Assembly (NCBI GenBank): GCA_002476625.1
Contig: DLLC01000070.1
Span: forward strand, 37,018-101,017
Direction: 5' to 3'
Source of the DNA: Porphyromonadaceae bacterium UBA7572
GTDB lineage: Bacteria; Bacteroidota; Bacteroidia; Bacteroidales; Muribaculaceae
Length of the DNA stretch: 64,000 nucleotides
Shown here: in pieces, positions 63,936 through 64,000 of the stretch
How positions within the stretch are numbered: position 1 is the stretch's first letter
Layout: every line of letters begins with the position of its first letter
Notes under the pieces: model-generated
What the model saw: only the letters and a program-made list of their open reading frames with translations
Told to the model about the DNA's origin: nothing
Database searches by the model: none
Position numbers and translations under genes: made by a program

Positions 63936-64000
63936 TTAGAGGGATTTTGCCGTTTGGCGCAGGGCGAAATAGCCGAAGACACACGATAGGACGATGCCCG
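63936..64000 (-). CDS. C-terminal end of a gene running into the window edge
   Basis: Twenty codons (63998-63939) and a TAA stop on the minus strand give GIVLSCVFGYFALRQTAKSL, a hydrophobic segment ending in basic residues, as at the end of a membrane protein. It is convergent with the SemiSWEET gene at a 16-nt distance. Too short to assign. Confidence 0.4.
   Translation of the reverse strand, partial: GIVLSCVFGYFALRQTAKSL

Overview
The window looks like a chromosomal segment of a member of the order Bacteroidales, most like Muribaculaceae or Prevotellaceae; the rank is inferred from gene content. The evidence is a GldK/L/M/N-PorP-PorT type IX secretion (T9SS) operon, a SusB-type GH97 glucosidase, the long form of IspG, two large secreted proteins with T9SS-like C-terminal tails, and many promoters of the Bacteroidetes type (TTTG or TTG, about 19-20 nt, then TAnnTTTG). 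Coding density is high and both strands are used. There is no rRNA, CRISPR array, transposase or prophage.

Layout. 0-2.8 kb: alpha-glucan degradation (end of malQ, then a GH97 glucosidase). 2.8-3.85 kb: a gene-poor stretch with a candidate small RNA, tRNA-Leu(UAA) and degenerate repeats. 3.85-11 kb: a Cys-rich lipoprotein coupled to argH, a WcaE-like glycosyltransferase, miaB, an MFS transporter and a MATE exporter. 11-14.6 kb: a 999-residue secreted protein. 15-22.5 kb: housekeeping genes (dus, a head-GIN adhesin-like protein, rpoN, a PAP2 phosphatase, purE-ispG) and two small membrane proteins. 22.6-25.4 kb: a solitary MmeI-like restriction-modification enzyme. 25.4-33.1 kb: a small lipoprotein, then the T9SS operon porT-porP-gldK-gldL-gldM-gldN (minus strand). 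33.1-37.1 kb: a translationally coupled envelope-modification operon (GT2, acyltransferase, EptA-like phosphoethanolamine transferase).

37.3-53.0 kb is an exopolysaccharide/O-antigen type locus: flippase, Wza-like export lipoprotein, Wzc-like co-polymerase with unusual Walker A' residues and no tyrosine tail, a Wzy-like polymerase, a secreted beta-helix protein, four intact glycosyltransferases (one on the opposite strand with its own promoter), an acyltransferase, a radical SAM protein, and a three-part chimeric gene remnant. The remnant (47.5-48.45 kb) joins a 329-bp copy of the start of the downstream GT4 gene, the end of a different GT4, and the end of a second beta-helix gene, with a frameshift at a T7 run. 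No sugar-phosphate initiating transferase lies in the window.

53.1-64 kb: ychF, a 1522-residue secreted protein with three internal repeats and a T9SS-type tail, a GtrB/DPM1-like glycosyltransferase coupled to a tricorn-type protease, and a SemiSWEET sugar transporter. A 14-bp tandem repeat family lies on both sides of the ychF/1522-residue-protein segment.

How it fits together: the T9SS operon could export the two tailed proteins, and the polysaccharide and EptA/acyltransferase genes build and decorate the surface on which such cargo is displayed. No complete unknown defence or mobile system was seen. The most unusual items are the chimeric remnant, the small RNA candidate, the altered Wzc, the three-repeat cargo protein and the Rieske-like lipoprotein without a cluster histidine.
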